Counted from the stretch's first letter, positions 1 to 9,691 are shown. The stretch: DNA of 29,934 bases from Chara braunii (GCA_003427395.1 BFEA01000045.1:2409795-2439728), one strand, 5' to 3'. A program made the numbers and translations. Notes: generated by a model not told the origin, from the letters alone.

Positions 1-447
1 TGTCCTGCCCTTCCGAAGTTTCTCCCTTTCCTGTTGTTGACCACGTGTCCTGTTGGTTACTATTATTCCGCTGCGCTGTTCCCCAGCCCATGATGATGAT
101 GATGCAAATGTGTTGTTGTTGTTTTTCTCGTTGGTTTACTTGTTGCATTGTGCACATTGACATCTGGTGAATGTTGCATCTATGCTGCTTGTTGTTGCCA
201 CTTTCATCATTGCTAGATCCTAGGCTGTTAGTGCATTTCACTTTCTGATATGCTACATATATCTCTGAGTTCTGAGTGGGCGCCTGGTGCCAGTTTGCTG
301 CGCAACCTGTTTGCATACGTGTGAAGTGTGAATGAATGCGAGTCTGATTGCAAATGGAGCCATATTAATAAATAGGTGAATATCATAAAATGACCAGATA
401 ATTTGAGATAAATAAATAATTCACCAAAGAAATAAACAGAAACATAC
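1..447 (-). other. Probable intron 2 of the host gene; no exon recognised
   Basis: This stretch follows the GT donor (GTATGT on the minus strand) that ends the exon at 448, so in the gene's direction it should be intron. It contains short GAT and GTT runs around 90-130 and otherwise unremarkable T/G-rich DNA. I could not find a convincing following exon on the minus strand or a gene on the plus strand. The rest of the host gene must lie beyond the left edge. Confidence 0.4.
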
Positions 448-1586
448 CAGCAGCAGCCACGAGCGCATCGAGCTCTTCCGCGGTCAACGCAGATGCAACA
501 ATAGCTTTTAGTTCCTCCGGCACACCTCCATTCACTTTATTAGCACCCCCCCTGCCTCTCTCATGCTCCCCCCCTGTTCCAGCAGACCCCTTCTTCAAGC
601 CCGATTTGCCCGACTCCTTCCTCGGTGACCCCTCTCCTCCTGGTAACCCCTCCTTCCACCCCTTCTTCAACGCATCGCTGACCCTCGTTTGGAAGTACTG
701 TACTGCGCCCGAGAAGGCCCCCTCCAGCATTATATCTATCATGACCTCCTTGACTTTGCGCTCCGCGTTCAGAGGGAAATCCTCTCCTACATAATGAACC
801 AAAAGGGGCAAAACCTTCGCTAGGCTTTGGCCGGTCAAGCTTCCCTCGCCCTTCGCTGTCAAATTGCCGAACACTGCGTTCTGCAGTTGTGCAAGATCCG
901 CCTTGTAACCTGGATGCAGATACGGAAACAGCTCAAACTCCGCGCCGAGGCCACTGCTACCCCACTTCTCCCTCAAGAGATTGACATCAGCCGGCGTTCG
1001 CAGCGGATAACAGGAGATGCCCTTGTTGAAGAGGGTATCGATCGATAGATCCCCGGAACGCGCCAGCGCCTGGATGTAGCGCCGAAGGTAATCCATCGGG
1101 GACTGAGACGATTCCACATCCATGTCGAATCCCTGGACTACCCAAGTCAGCTGAGGGAAGTCCAGAGTCTTCAACAGCACGCCAACGTCTACCTCAGGTT
1201 CCTGCTGGGCATCCCCAGAGTGCAGTGATGAACCGTCAGCAGTAGCCGCTGCAGTATCTGCAATATACAAAACGGAGCACCAAAATAGCCAGAAAAAGGC
1301 AAGTCAAAAAAAAAAGAAAGAAAAAAAAGGGCTAAAACTCAAAAGTTTAAAACTTAAAAAAAAAAAAATTCACAAGCAGGCGGGTGCCAAGACTCTCATC
1401 ACCACAACCACACCAGAACTCGTTGATTACACCCTTTTTTTTTTCTTTTTTTTTTAAAGCTCCATTCTATTTCTGGGGATGATTACACCCAAGTTTGAAC
1501 TTTCACGTTTTCATTAACTCACCAGTCTCCGCAGGCATCGAAAATCGGACTACCAGTAGCAGCCAGAGCCAAAACGTTTTTGGCAT
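448..1586 (-). CDS. Secreted GBP-like protein, first two exons (partial gene)
   Basis: Two exons can be joined in phase. Exon 1 (1586-1523) starts at an ATG and encodes 21 residues: MPK, a hydrophobic core FWLWLLLVV, then a polar stretch ending AET, which is a classic signal peptide shape. It ends at a good donor (GTGAGT, 1522-1517). Exon 2 (1257-448) follows the acceptor TATATTGCAG; both introns are phase 1. Exon 2 resembles the distal half of the GB1-type G domain of guanylate-binding proteins: the order FPQLTWVVQGFDMDVE, then SCYPLRTP, then a GSLTG helix matches the family's FPDFVWTVRDF, CFVFDRP and guanine-cap regions. The family's P-loop and switch motifs are absent from both exons, so this is either a truncated derivative or a misread similarity. 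The tail is Gly/Lys/Arg-rich (GGEHERGRGG) before a short helical segment. The gene is incomplete on the left. A Ty3 element starts 43 bp upstream of the ATG. Confidence is good that this is a real gene start, moderate for the GBP relation, and lower for secretion. Confidence 0.6.
1258..1522 (-). other. Intron 1 of the GBP-like gene
   Basis: The intron is 265 bp with GTGAGT at its 5' end and TTGCAG at its 3' end on the minus strand. It separates the signal-peptide exon from the main exon in phase 1. Its interior has long A-rich runs at 1304-1370 and a T-rich run at 1435-1455, and it contains the small retroposon described at 1424-1490. Confidence 0.6.
1424..1490 (-). mobile_element. Short poly-A retroposon with 11-bp target duplication
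   Basis: The 11-mer TGATTACACCC occurs at 1424-1434 and again, identical, at 1480-1490. Between them lie 45 bp that on the minus strand read as a short body containing GAATGGAGC followed by a long A tract interrupted by one G. Flanking direct repeats plus a terminal A tract are the hallmarks of target-primed reverse transcription, so this is most likely a severely 5'-truncated LINE or SINE inserted in the intron on the minus strand. The body is too short to name the family. A similar body lies beside a poly-T run near 16100. Confidence 0.6.
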
Positions 1587-1629
1587 ACCAGTGGAGCAGC
1601 AGGTAGCCGAAAAATGCATTTTTTGGGGG

Positions 1630-2560
1630 TGTCATCAAACTCGCTTTCTTCTTCACTTCACATACATGCAAACAGATGTCAATCCACGCTGGCGGCTGTG
1701 CGCCCACACAAAGCTCAGAGATATTCAAGTCCAGGACACAGTTTGGATACAAACTTGCTTCCAACTGGCTATGGAGCCTGAGCGCTCACACATCCTCTGT
1801 CCGACACTGTATTCAGACAACCGTTTGCACGCACTCGACTCTGGATCTCCCTGGATATCCCACGCACACAAACTCAGTACAACACACACACACACACACT
1901 GAACTCTACCTCTAAGCTACAGCGGCTATGGCCGCTCTACTACTACTGGCTATGGACGATCTATCTCCCTTCAGCCCACTTCAACCTCGGGCTTCTGCAG
2001 ACCACCTCGCACAAGACGCCTGGCTGGACGCTGCCTCTTGAATTATACTTCTGTAAGTCGCTGGTCTGCCCTTTTCCACCGGGCCCATGGTGCACACAGT
2101 CCCTCATGGCACTTGCTGACTGTACAAAGTGAGACTGGGGCTGGGTACCGCTGACTAAGCGAAGTTGGACTCACCACTTGCCCACTTGCCTCTGGTCTGC
2201 TGTGAGTAACGTGAGAAAAACTCGGAAGGCCACTTCCGGACCTTCCGGAAGTCTGTGGACTTGGCCTTTCGGGACTGTAGAAGCTACGACCTTGACCTTT
2301 CAGGACTGTAGCAGCTATGACCTTGACCTTTCAGAATTGCTACAGCTACCGCCTCTACACAACTATGACCCTTAGTCGACAGATCTACAGATCGAACCCC
2401 TACAGCTACACAGACCTACGACAGGCAACAGTCAACTATCAAAACACAGGTCACGGGTTCAAACACAGGGGTTGACTTGATACTGTACACGGGTGTGGTA
2501 AGGTCTAGGGATCAAGCCCTGGGATCTGCATCTGCTACTGCTAAGGTGTAAACCGTTTCA
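1630..2560 (-). repeat. 3' LTR of element 1
   Basis: The 931-bp repeat matches 9888-10942 over its full length with scattered substitutions. Its outer end on the plus strand reads TGTCATCAAACTC (TGTAATCAGACTC in the other copy) and its inner end reads ACCGTTTCA. In element orientation it starts TGAAAC and ends with a CA dinucleotide. It contains a CA microsatellite near 1880 and two tandem copies of a roughly 31-bp unit around 2274-2340 (GGACTGTAGNAGCTAYGACC). It lacks the 85-bp duplication and a short insertion present in the right LTR, so the two copies have diverged since insertion. Confidence 0.9.
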
Positions 2561-2575
2561 CTCCCGCCGACCTAA
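2561..2575 (-). other. Polypurine tract of element 1
   Basis: On the minus strand the sequence directly before the 3' LTR is TTAGGTCGGCGGGAG followed by TGAAAC. The run GGCGGGAG abuts the LTR, which is where plus-strand DNA synthesis is primed in this class. It is not a pure purine run, so the call rests mainly on position. Confidence 0.55.
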
Positions 2576-2598
2576 ATCCGAGGTCCTCTGAGAATACT

Positions 2599-2964
2599 TC
2601 AGTCCAAGGTAGGACCTTTACCTTTCTTATCTCTCTCGTAGGCTCGGACTATATCGGGAGCAGTCTCTAGAAGCTCTGTTCGGGTAAACCAGCGGTCGTC
2701 TTCCGGCTCTTGATAGTCAAATCGAACCTTGTACTGTTTCTGTGGACAACCTCTACCTCCTGTTCTGAACACATCTTCACCTACAATGCTGTCAATGTCG
2801 TACCTTCCATCCATGTCCGGAGGGATCATGGGCCTCCGTGATGGAAACTGTTGACTTGTGGTACAAGGCAACAACTTTGACACATGAAAGACTGGGTAGG
2901 TGTGGAGATGTGCTGGAATCTCTATGGTGTAGGACGGTCCATCCTCTCCGCCCTTGACTTCCAA
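2599..2964 (-). pseudogene. Integrase C-terminal region and divergent chromodomain of element 1
   Basis: This open segment of about 120 codons contains the conserved link SYTIEIPAHLHTYPVFHVSKL, typical of the end of gypsy integrases. It is followed by a chromodomain-like block: YDIDSIVGED, then QYKVRFDYQEPEDDRWF, then an ELLETAPDIVRAYER helix. The canonical WxGY core of HP1-type chromodomains is replaced by FDYQEP, so it belongs to the degenerate type of chromoviral chromodomain. Such domains tether integrase to chromatin. The frame ends about 38 bp from the LTR, as expected for the end of pol. Upstream continuity is lost in the scrambled segment at 2897-3226. Confidence 0.75.
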
Positions 2965-3226
2965 GACAGGCCACGGAATGGGCGACGATGCTTATTGGCT
3001 TGCTCTATCATTCTATGCTGGGTAGGTGTGGAGGTGTGCTGGAATCTCTATGGCTATGGTGCCGGAATCTCTATGGTGTAGGACGGTCCTCTATATGCAG
3101 GTGACAATTTCTGCAAGATGTTTTCTTCAGGAGCAAACTCTTTTGACTTAGCCCATACTAAGTCACCTAGTTGGAACTGCGATGGGCGACGCTGCTTATT
3201 GGCTTGCTCTATCATTCTATGCTGGG
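2897..3226. repeat. Local duplicated and scrambled segment inside element 1 integrase
   Basis: Two short blocks are repeated here. The block TAGGTGTGGAGRTGTGCTGG...CTATGGTGTAGGACGGTCC occurs at about 2897-2942 and again at about 3022-3090, where an extra internal tandem copy is inserted. The block beginning GGGCGACG and ending at TATGCTGGG occurs at about 2978-3021 and about 3184-3226. The order A-B-A'-B' indicates an approximately 125-205 bp tandem duplication with later edits. It destroys the integrase reading frame. Confidence 0.7.
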
Positions 3227-3244
3227 CCTTCCTGAGGTTCTCTA

Positions 3245-4290
3245 CTACTGTAGCAATCTCTTTTTCATGTTGTATCGTGAACTCCCTAGTTTCGGGCGGT
3301 AGCCTCTGAATCTGATCCCAGTTGAGTCCCTCAAATGGTCTGCGCGGTCTAAAGGATTATGCAATTCGTTGGGAGTGCGACAAGTGGCTAAGTGCACGTT
3401 GTTATTATAGGCACTGGCTACCTTTGGGAGCATCTCATCCCAGTTAACTTGGTCGGGTCTAATGTACATTCTCAGAACCTGCTGCAGGACTTTGTTCATC
3501 TGCTCAGTCTGACCGTTGGTCTCTAGGTGACGGCCATATGACATCAACAACTTAGAGCCATACACTCTCATTAGTTCCTGCCAGTTCTGACTAGTGAACC
3601 GGGTATCTCTGTTGCTAACTATAGACAACGGTAGCACATGGTCACTGACCCGATGATCGAAGAATTCTTGTATCACTAATTTGTACGTGCCTCAGAAGGC
3701 TAAGGAGCAAATACTGCATACTTAGTAAATCTATCAACTATCACCATGACTTGGCTCCTGCCATGCCTACTCCTGACCCCAACATCCATGAAGTCAATGG
3801 ATACAGAGTCTCCGGGTCCATCGGGAATAGGCAATCGTCTGAGAAGACCAAGAGGGGCTCGCGTAGTGGTCTTATTTCACTGGCACACCTTACAACTGCG
3901 TACATACTCTATGCAGTCAGCCTTCATGCCAGGCCAAGTATACGCGCGCATGAGGTTGGTTAATGTCTTTTGCCAACCAAAATATCCCTCTGTATCATGG
4001 CATTCCCCCAGGATCAAACTTCGGATCTCTTCACTGTGGAACGCACTATCGATCCGCTACATTAGTCTTCTCGAACAACAACCCATCTGTAGTGTGGTAG
4101 TCCGACTCGGAGTTTGGAGACTCCTTAACTCTCTTGAAGAGATCACTATAAATAGGGTCCTATGCATAGGCTTCTTTAACTTTCTGCTGCAGGTCTCACC
4201 CTATATCCAGATAGTGAACTATCATTCCAAAGTAATCAGCTCTCCGACTTAGAGCGTCTGCAACTACATTATACTTCCCTTTGACTGGCC
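3245..4290 (-). pseudogene. Integrase of element 1 (broken)
   Basis: Reading the minus strand, the N-terminal zinc domain is recognisable (HDTEGYFG ... CKVCQ), with the second His replaced by Tyr. The catalytic core shows SIDFMDVG (first Asp), SNRDTRF (second Asp) and NGQTEQMN (Glu), the D,D-35-E signature of retroviral-type integrases. The best open piece is 3676-3245. An in-frame TGA follows the CKVCQ motif, and the first two core blocks lie in different frames. The spacing and wording match the chromovirus integrases of elements 2 and 3's family, but the gene is dead. Confidence 0.8.
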
Positions 4291-4900
4291 TGAGCTAGAA
4301 GTCAAATTGGTCTATTTCAGCAGCCCACCTAGTCAGCTTAGGTGTCATCTTGGCCTGCATCTTCAGCCACCTCAACGTCTCGTGGTCTGAATACACTTTG
4401 AAGTGCCTCCCAAGCAAGTAGTGCTTCCAGTGGTCTAGTGCTTGCCTGAGAGCGTAGAGCTCCCTCTAATAGGTAGACGTCGCTACCTTCTCTGAAGGCA
4501 TCCTGGCACACATGAACTCTATGACTCTATACCCATTGCCATCATCTTGCTGTAGAACAACACCTATATTGTACTGACGCAAGTCAGTGGTGACAACAAA
4601 AGATAATGATGGGTCGGCTACCTTGAGGACTGGATACTCTATCAAGGCCCGCTTCAACTTCTTAAGAGCCGGCGTGCAATCTCTATCCCATTTCTAGATT
4701 GCTTCTTTCTTTAGCAACCTGCGAAGGGGAGCAGCGATGGTAGAACAATTTCTAACGAACTTTCTGTAGTAATTGGCCAATCCTAAGAACGACCGCAACT
4801 TTGTCAATGTGCGGGGAGTTGGCCAGTCTCTAATCCCTGCTATTTTACTGTCCTCAGCTTTTATGCCATCACCATATAAAACGTGGCCCAAGTACAGGGG
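4290..4900 (-). pseudogene. RT connection and RNase H of element 1 (broken)
   Basis: The minus strand encodes the RT thumb motif RSFLGLANYYRKFVRN (4891-4694 piece) and then RNase H with VVTTDLRQYNIG, RELYALRQ, SDHETLRW and ADALSRRADY. These are the blocks that carry the acidic residues of the RNase H active site. In-frame TAG codons interrupt it after KKEAI (about 4693), after ATSTY (about 4466) and further on near 4297. Several of the stops sit where sister elements have Glu or Trp codons. The reading is otherwise continuous, so decay is by point mutation. Confidence 0.8.
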
Positions 4901-4989
4901 TTGCGTCTTGGCCCATTCACACTTCTCCTCATTGATCTTGAAGTTGGAGAAGCTTCTCCAAGACCTGCCTCAGATGGCCCTCATGCTCC

Positions 4990-5792
4990 TAGAGGGCCTT
5001 ACTAAAGACTGGGATATCACCTAGGTACCACGAATCGATCTAACAACGGCCTAAACAGATCATTCATACAGCGTTGGAATGTAGTTCGCACATTGGTTAG
5101 TCCAAAGGGCATCACTATAAACGCATAATGCCCATATCTGGTCTTGAATGTCGTCCTGTGTTGATCATCAGGATGGACCTCTATCTGATGATAGCCTGGC
5201 TTCAAGTCTATCTTAGAGAAATATTTGCAGCCCTGCACCGATCTAACAAATCATCTATATGGGGCAGTGGTTCTGCATTCTTCACTCTGATGGTGTTAAG
5301 ACCCCTATAGTCAATACACATTCTTAACTCTCCCTCCTCCGTGGGGACAAATAGAACAGGCTCTCCAAAAGGAGACGAATTGGGCCTAATCCAACCCTTT
5401 TCGAGCAGCTCGTCTAACTGCTTGCGTAGCTCCTCTAACTCCCTTGGGGACATTCTGTAGATAGCTCCCTTGGGAGTTCTACTGTCAGGCTCTGTCTCAA
5501 TACAATGTTGGATGGGCTGTTGCACTACTCCTGTAGGCGGCTTAGCTAAGTCTGTATACTCTTCCAGCAGCTTGGCAATAACTAGTTCAATGGGTTTCTC
5601 TTCCTTAGGCTCAGTGTCAGGCCTAACATAGGCTACGAAAACCTGTTCTTCTAGTTGCTCCTTTCTCACTAGTCGCGCGAACGCAAGAGTACTGAGGCAG
5701 CAATGTGCTAAGGGGTTGTCTACCCCTGACACATGAAACAGGCGGGCAGTCTTAACTTCGCCTGATGGGCTACCGTCTTCCCCCGAATACAA
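4990..5792 (-). pseudogene. Reverse transcriptase of element 1 (broken catalytic box)
   Basis: The piece 5792-5208 contains the RT entry motifs (KGAIYRMSPRELEELRKQ, KGWIRPNSSPFGEPVLFVP, MCIDYRGLN). A frameshift near 5225 moves the reading to 5238-5017, which holds KYFSKIDLKPGYHQ (first catalytic Asp), VMPFGLTN and FQRCMNDLF. The YLDD box that should follow is altered to YLGD (5027-5016) and lies in yet another frame after a small deletion. RT is therefore inactive on two grounds. The family normally copies genomic RNA into DNA inside cytoplasmic particles. Confidence 0.85.
5016..5027 (-). other. Damaged RT catalytic motif (YLGD)
   Basis: On the minus strand these 12 bases read TAC CTA GGT GAT, that is YLGD, at the place where gypsy RTs carry Y-x-D-D. 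The first of the two metal-binding aspartates is lost. The preceding VV codons are out of frame with it, so bases are also missing just upstream. Confidence 0.75.
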
Positions 5793-6307
5793 CGTACGGT
5801 CTTTATAGCTGCATTTAGTCTGAAAGATACCCCAAATTCAACTATAATGACCGTACGTTGTATTCGGGGGAAGACGGTAGGAAGTCTACACTTGTGCTCT
5901 CTCAAGTGAAGTGTGGCCCCTGCTGCCTCTCCCCAGTCCATTCCTAGGACCATGCCAAATGGGAGGCTATCTTCTACGAGGAGAGTCTGGGAATGGAGAA
6001 CTCTCTCTACCTTCCCACCCTTCTCTAGGCGAAAGTACACCTGGACTCCCTCTACATATTCCTCGACTCGCATAGGGCGATTGTCTGCGAGGACGCTGCC
6101 TATAGTGTCTTCTAACTTTTGGAACTTTAGATTCAACTTTAACTTCTGCAGCGCTTTCCCACTAATATAGTTGCGATTTGCCCCACTGTCTATAAGGGCC
6201 CCTACTCTGCCTCTAAAAACTTCTACATCTACTAAGACTAGTGCATTACTATCCTTCTTCATCTTGGCCAGGCAGGCATCCTCTCCTTCTATTCTTCCGC
6301 CACGCAT
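5720..6307 (-). pseudogene. Aspartic protease of element 1, with inverted duplication
   Basis: This open segment of 195 codons contains the retropepsin active site ALIDSGANRNYISGKAL (around residues 37-53) and the second conserved block SLPFGMVLGMDW. The domain normally dimerises and cleaves Gag-Pol. After about residue 145 the text changes because a 39-bp inverted duplication (5770-5880) has been inserted; the frame after it runs into unrelated residues, while the true continuation into the RT linker is at 5792 in another frame. The DSG triad itself is intact. Confidence 0.8.
5770..5880. repeat. Inverted repeat with 32-bp perfect arms inside protease
   Basis: The arm at 5770-5801 (beginning CTACCGTCTTCCCCCG) is exactly complementary to 5849-5880 (ending CGGGGGAAGACGGTAG). 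After one mismatch the pairing continues for six more bases (5803-5808 with 5842-5847), giving a 39-bp stem around a 33-nt centre. It falls in coding sequence of the element and is not a normal part of Ty3 proteases. Confidence 0.9.
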
Positions 6308-6524
6308 GTGAGGGAAGTGCCTAGAGAGACCCTAACACAAACAGTCTCTGCACAACTTTCTAGGCAATGGCCAGCAACCTGTGCCATAGACACATGTGGG
6401 TCGGGAGTTTCTATGTGGTGCGCGCACTCTTCTCCACATGGTCTAGGGGTAAGGGCAGTTGCGACCCCTACCGGCGGTTGCCTTCTACTACCTGTGCAGC
6501 ATATCGGGCCTCTCGATATTTGGG

Positions 6525-6566
6525 GCAGTATTTAATAATGTGCCCCGGATCACAGCAATAAATGCA
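6525..6566 (-). other. CCHC zinc knuckle of element 1 Gag
   Basis: The minus strand encodes CIYCCDPGHIIKYC, which fits C-x2-C-x4-H-x4-C exactly. Knuckles of this type in the nucleocapsid part of Gag bind the element's RNA. It is one of the few intact motifs in this copy and marks the end of gag just before the protease. Confidence 0.8.
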
Positions 6567-8372
6567 TTGATCCTGGTCTATCCTCTTCTGCCATACTTTC
6601 TGATCTAGACCCAGATCTTCCCAGGGTCTGCCTTGTGGTCAGCCAAGGTGCCATCCACCCCTCCTGGGACGTGATCGACTGGAACGCGGACGATTTGGCG
6701 GGGTACCTTGACCCCTCCCTCAAGGCGGGTTTCCTCTGCCGCCACCCCCCTGAGCGCCCTGTCCTCGACCACCAGAGGCCCGGCCCCCTTGGCCCCGTCC
6801 TCCTCCTCTTCCTTGCGGCCTCCCTCCAGTCGCGACAACAACATAAGTCCTCCCCTGGCTCACACTATTGTCATCCTCTTCGAGGCCCCACTCCATCTGA
6901 CTATAAGTGACCTCCTCCATACCACCCTCATCCAATGTAAGGATCAGGTGATCCTTGCCCTTAACCTAACCCGAGATGGTACGGCCCTTCCACATTTTGC
7001 CGAAAAGTGGAAACTGGAATGGACTGCGATTCAAATGCTACCACTTCCCTACTCAAGAGTATCGTAGGTCATGGGTCATGGTAGACTCCTTACACTTCTC
7101 AAAGAAGTGACCACGCAAAGGTTCGGGCATGGCACGATAAAACAGGTTGATCAACTGGGTCTAAGTGACCCCATGGTCAGGGATGGCAATCAACTCATCC
7201 ATAACGCTCTTGAGTGCCCCAACACTCCTCCATCGGCGGAAATGGATGGTTTGTAGTTTGTCAGAGGCTCTAACACTCTGCGTGACGTCTGCGAACCTCT
7301 CATGCAATAACTTAAAGAAATCACTCAGGGGGGTGATCAGGGAATATGCAACCATGTCATTCTCGCACTTAGCAGCACCGCAGAGCGACCTGGCGAAGCT
7401 AGCGGCTTCGTCTCTAAGGGCATGGAAGGCAATGAGAACATGTTCCTGAGGGGCTATCTTTTGGAGGTGAACATAAGAGTTTACGTTCACCTCCCAGTTA
7501 TCAAAGTTCTCCTCCGTCTAGGGAACTTCACCTTAACAACCTCTCTACAGGGCCGAACTTCCTCCTCCCTTGGAGCAGCAAGTTCCACGCCTTCTATGGC
7601 GCCAGTACAAAATCGCTCCGTATTTTCTAACCTTGCCTTCACCTCTGAGCCCACGTGCATCATCATTTGCGCGCGAACTCTCTAAACCCCAATCGTATCG
7701 ATCGCAGAGCTATATCCCGACTTCTTGTGAATTGGAACTGCTCTTCCTAGGCCTGAGCCAATAGTTCTATATTTCTCGCCATAATTTCCATCTTCCCCTG
7801 CCAATCCGCCTGTGCCTCCATCTGCACTCTATGTTGTTTCACCTCCTCCAACTCCTTTGCTGCCTTGCTTGCCGGCTCCAACCTTTGCTTCTTTTCCCTG
7901 GTCAGACGCAACTTCCATTCTAGTTTCTTCTCCTCTTCTATCGTCTAACGTTTGAGGGGGTCTTCTTCGGCTCTTCGGCCTCCAACTGCCCTGGAGACAT
8001 TCAACATCGCCTCCTCCTCGTCATCCAGGGACAGATTAGCAACCCATTCCAAAATTTTATTCTCCATCCATGGGTCCTCCTGTTTCATGCCACTAGATTC
8101 CCCTCTCTCTCTTGCAGTCCTTCGTATCAAGGGGACTTCTTCTTCCACCTTTTCCTCTTCTTCTTCTTTCACTACCTTTAACTTTTCTTTTTCTTTTTGC
8201 AGCTTTTTCATCTCCTCTTGCAACTTATTTTTCTTCGCCGCCTGTTCCTCCAATAAGGCCAACATCTTGGGCTGCTTAATCAACTCCTTCTTAGCCTCTT
8301 TCTCTTTTCGGCTTGCTCTTCTTGAGCCTTGGTGTCCGGGGTGGTGCTCTTACCGCTACGCATGTCAACCAT
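6525..8372 (-). pseudogene. Gag of element 1 (broken)
   Basis: The likely start is the ATG at 8372 (MVDMRSGKSTTPDTKAQEEQ). After about 22 codons a frameshift leads into a strongly charged coiled coil (8283-7945: EEMKKLQKEKEKLK...). In-frame TAG codons follow near 7946 and 7760. A capsid-like helical block appears at 7490-7161 (HVLIAFHALRDEAASFARSL, LLHERFADVTQSVRASDKL), then a Gly/Arg-rich stretch (6935-6720) and the CCHC knuckle. Gag builds the particle that packages the element RNA. The N-terminal coiled coil with long Glu/Lys runs is a lineage trait shared with element 2's relatives rather than with typical angiosperm chromoviruses; that comparison is from memory. Confidence 0.75.
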
Positions 8373-9085
8373 GGTGAAAGATGCACAACCGAGTGACAGT
8401 TCCACTCCTCACCACTTCGACTTCCACCCCCTTACTGACTTAACTGACTGACTGACTCTCTAAGGACCACAAAGCCTTACCCTTCGATCCAACCAAGTTA
8501 CGACGACCGACGGAAGCTTTCGCCACCACTGTCCTTTACAAACCAGACCCAGATGCCCTGCACCTGTGGTCAATCCCACTTGGCTTTCTCTCCGGTTCAG
8601 GACCCTGTCAACTAGGGTCTCTAGCCTAGACCTGATACTAAGCTGTCACTACAGGACTTCTGTGCTGATCAGGAGGCATTTAGAAAAAATACCCCATAAC
8701 TCCTCATGAATTGTTTAATGTCACAAATAGGACGACGCTATCAGCAAGTCCTCTCAACACCTAGACAACTGGTTGTGCAGCCCACAACCCAGATTTTGGG
8801 CCTACCATGCCACACTGAGCAGCCCGCCGGTCTGTACCGGTCCTTGGGAGGGTTTGTCCTCTGGGTCAGTCAGTCGTCAGACACGGCCTTTAGCCCTACT
8901 TAGCCCGTGTGGGTTTGGTCAACACAGCTCTACGACCTCATACACAGAGTTCCTATCACCTGGACAGAAGAGACTCAATGCAGAAAGAAGAGACAGTCAG
9001 ACTTAGCAAGTACCATGGGGTGAGTGCACATCCATTGGGCAAGGGGATAGGCTGAAGGCTTGGCGAGAATATACCGACTCTAGCT
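8373..9085 (-). other. 5' untranslated leader of element 1, gag-proximal part
   Basis: Between the gag start and the minisatellite I see no conserved coding blocks. There are short TGACTGAC-like runs near 8435-8455 and one A-rich spot near 8685. By position it is leader RNA of the element. Short open frames here look like chance. Confidence 0.5.
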
Positions 9086-9425
9086 TGGTCAATTTCGTGG
9101 TCAACAGCTCCGGTCAACGGCTTGGTCAACGCTTGGTCAACGTCGTCAACACCCCAATCAACACTCTGGTACACCTCGGTCAACTCCCCAGTCAACGCCT
9201 GGTCAACCTTGGTCAACACTTCAGTCAACGCTTCGATCAACTCTTTGGTCAACGCTCCGGTCAACGCTTTGGTCAACGCTCCGGTCAACGATCCGGTCAA
9301 CGCTTTGGTCAACGCTTTGGTCAACGCTTTGGTCAACACTTCGGTCAAATGCTTCGATCAATGCTTCGGTCAATGCTTCGGTCAATGCTTCGGTCAATGC
9401 TTCGGTCAACACCTTGGTCAACGCT
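9086..9425. repeat. 12-bp minisatellite (GGTCAACGCTTT) in element 1 leader
   Basis: About 28 tandem units of a 12-bp motif with consensus GGTCAACGCTTY run through this segment. The right end has drifted to GGTCAATGCTTC. As 12 is a multiple of three, several frames stay open on both strands and give pseudo-peptides such as repeated ALTK, VNAL and GQRF. These open frames are a by-product of the period and should not be called genes. Confidence 0.9.
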
Positions 9426-9691
9426 CAACTCGGCTATGGCTGCCGACCCCTTCCTTTCTCACCAACCTCCGATACTACTCTTCTTCCTCCATCCTTTTTT
9501 CTTCCCTCACCCCGGCTATGGCTTCCTTCTCCTTCGTCGTCCCTCCTTCCTCTTCCTCGGCTATGGCTTCTCTCTCCTCCTTTGTCTCTCCCTTCTTCTT
9601 CACCAGGTCTTCTTTCTCCTTCGTTTACTCCGTGTCTGAGCTCGGCGGCTATGGCCGCCACTTCCTTGGACCACACAACAATCTTGTATCG

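Noticed and set aside
1519-1764. 81-codon minus-strand frame overlapping exon 1 and the LTR end
   Set aside because: Its frame does not join exon 2 in phase; the ATG at 1586 in another frame does, and gives a signal peptide.
1630-2560. Interpretation of the LTR as a host gene exon cluster because of several open frames
   Set aside because: The same sequence recurs at 9888-10942 with TG...CA ends, PBS and PPT, so it is an LTR.
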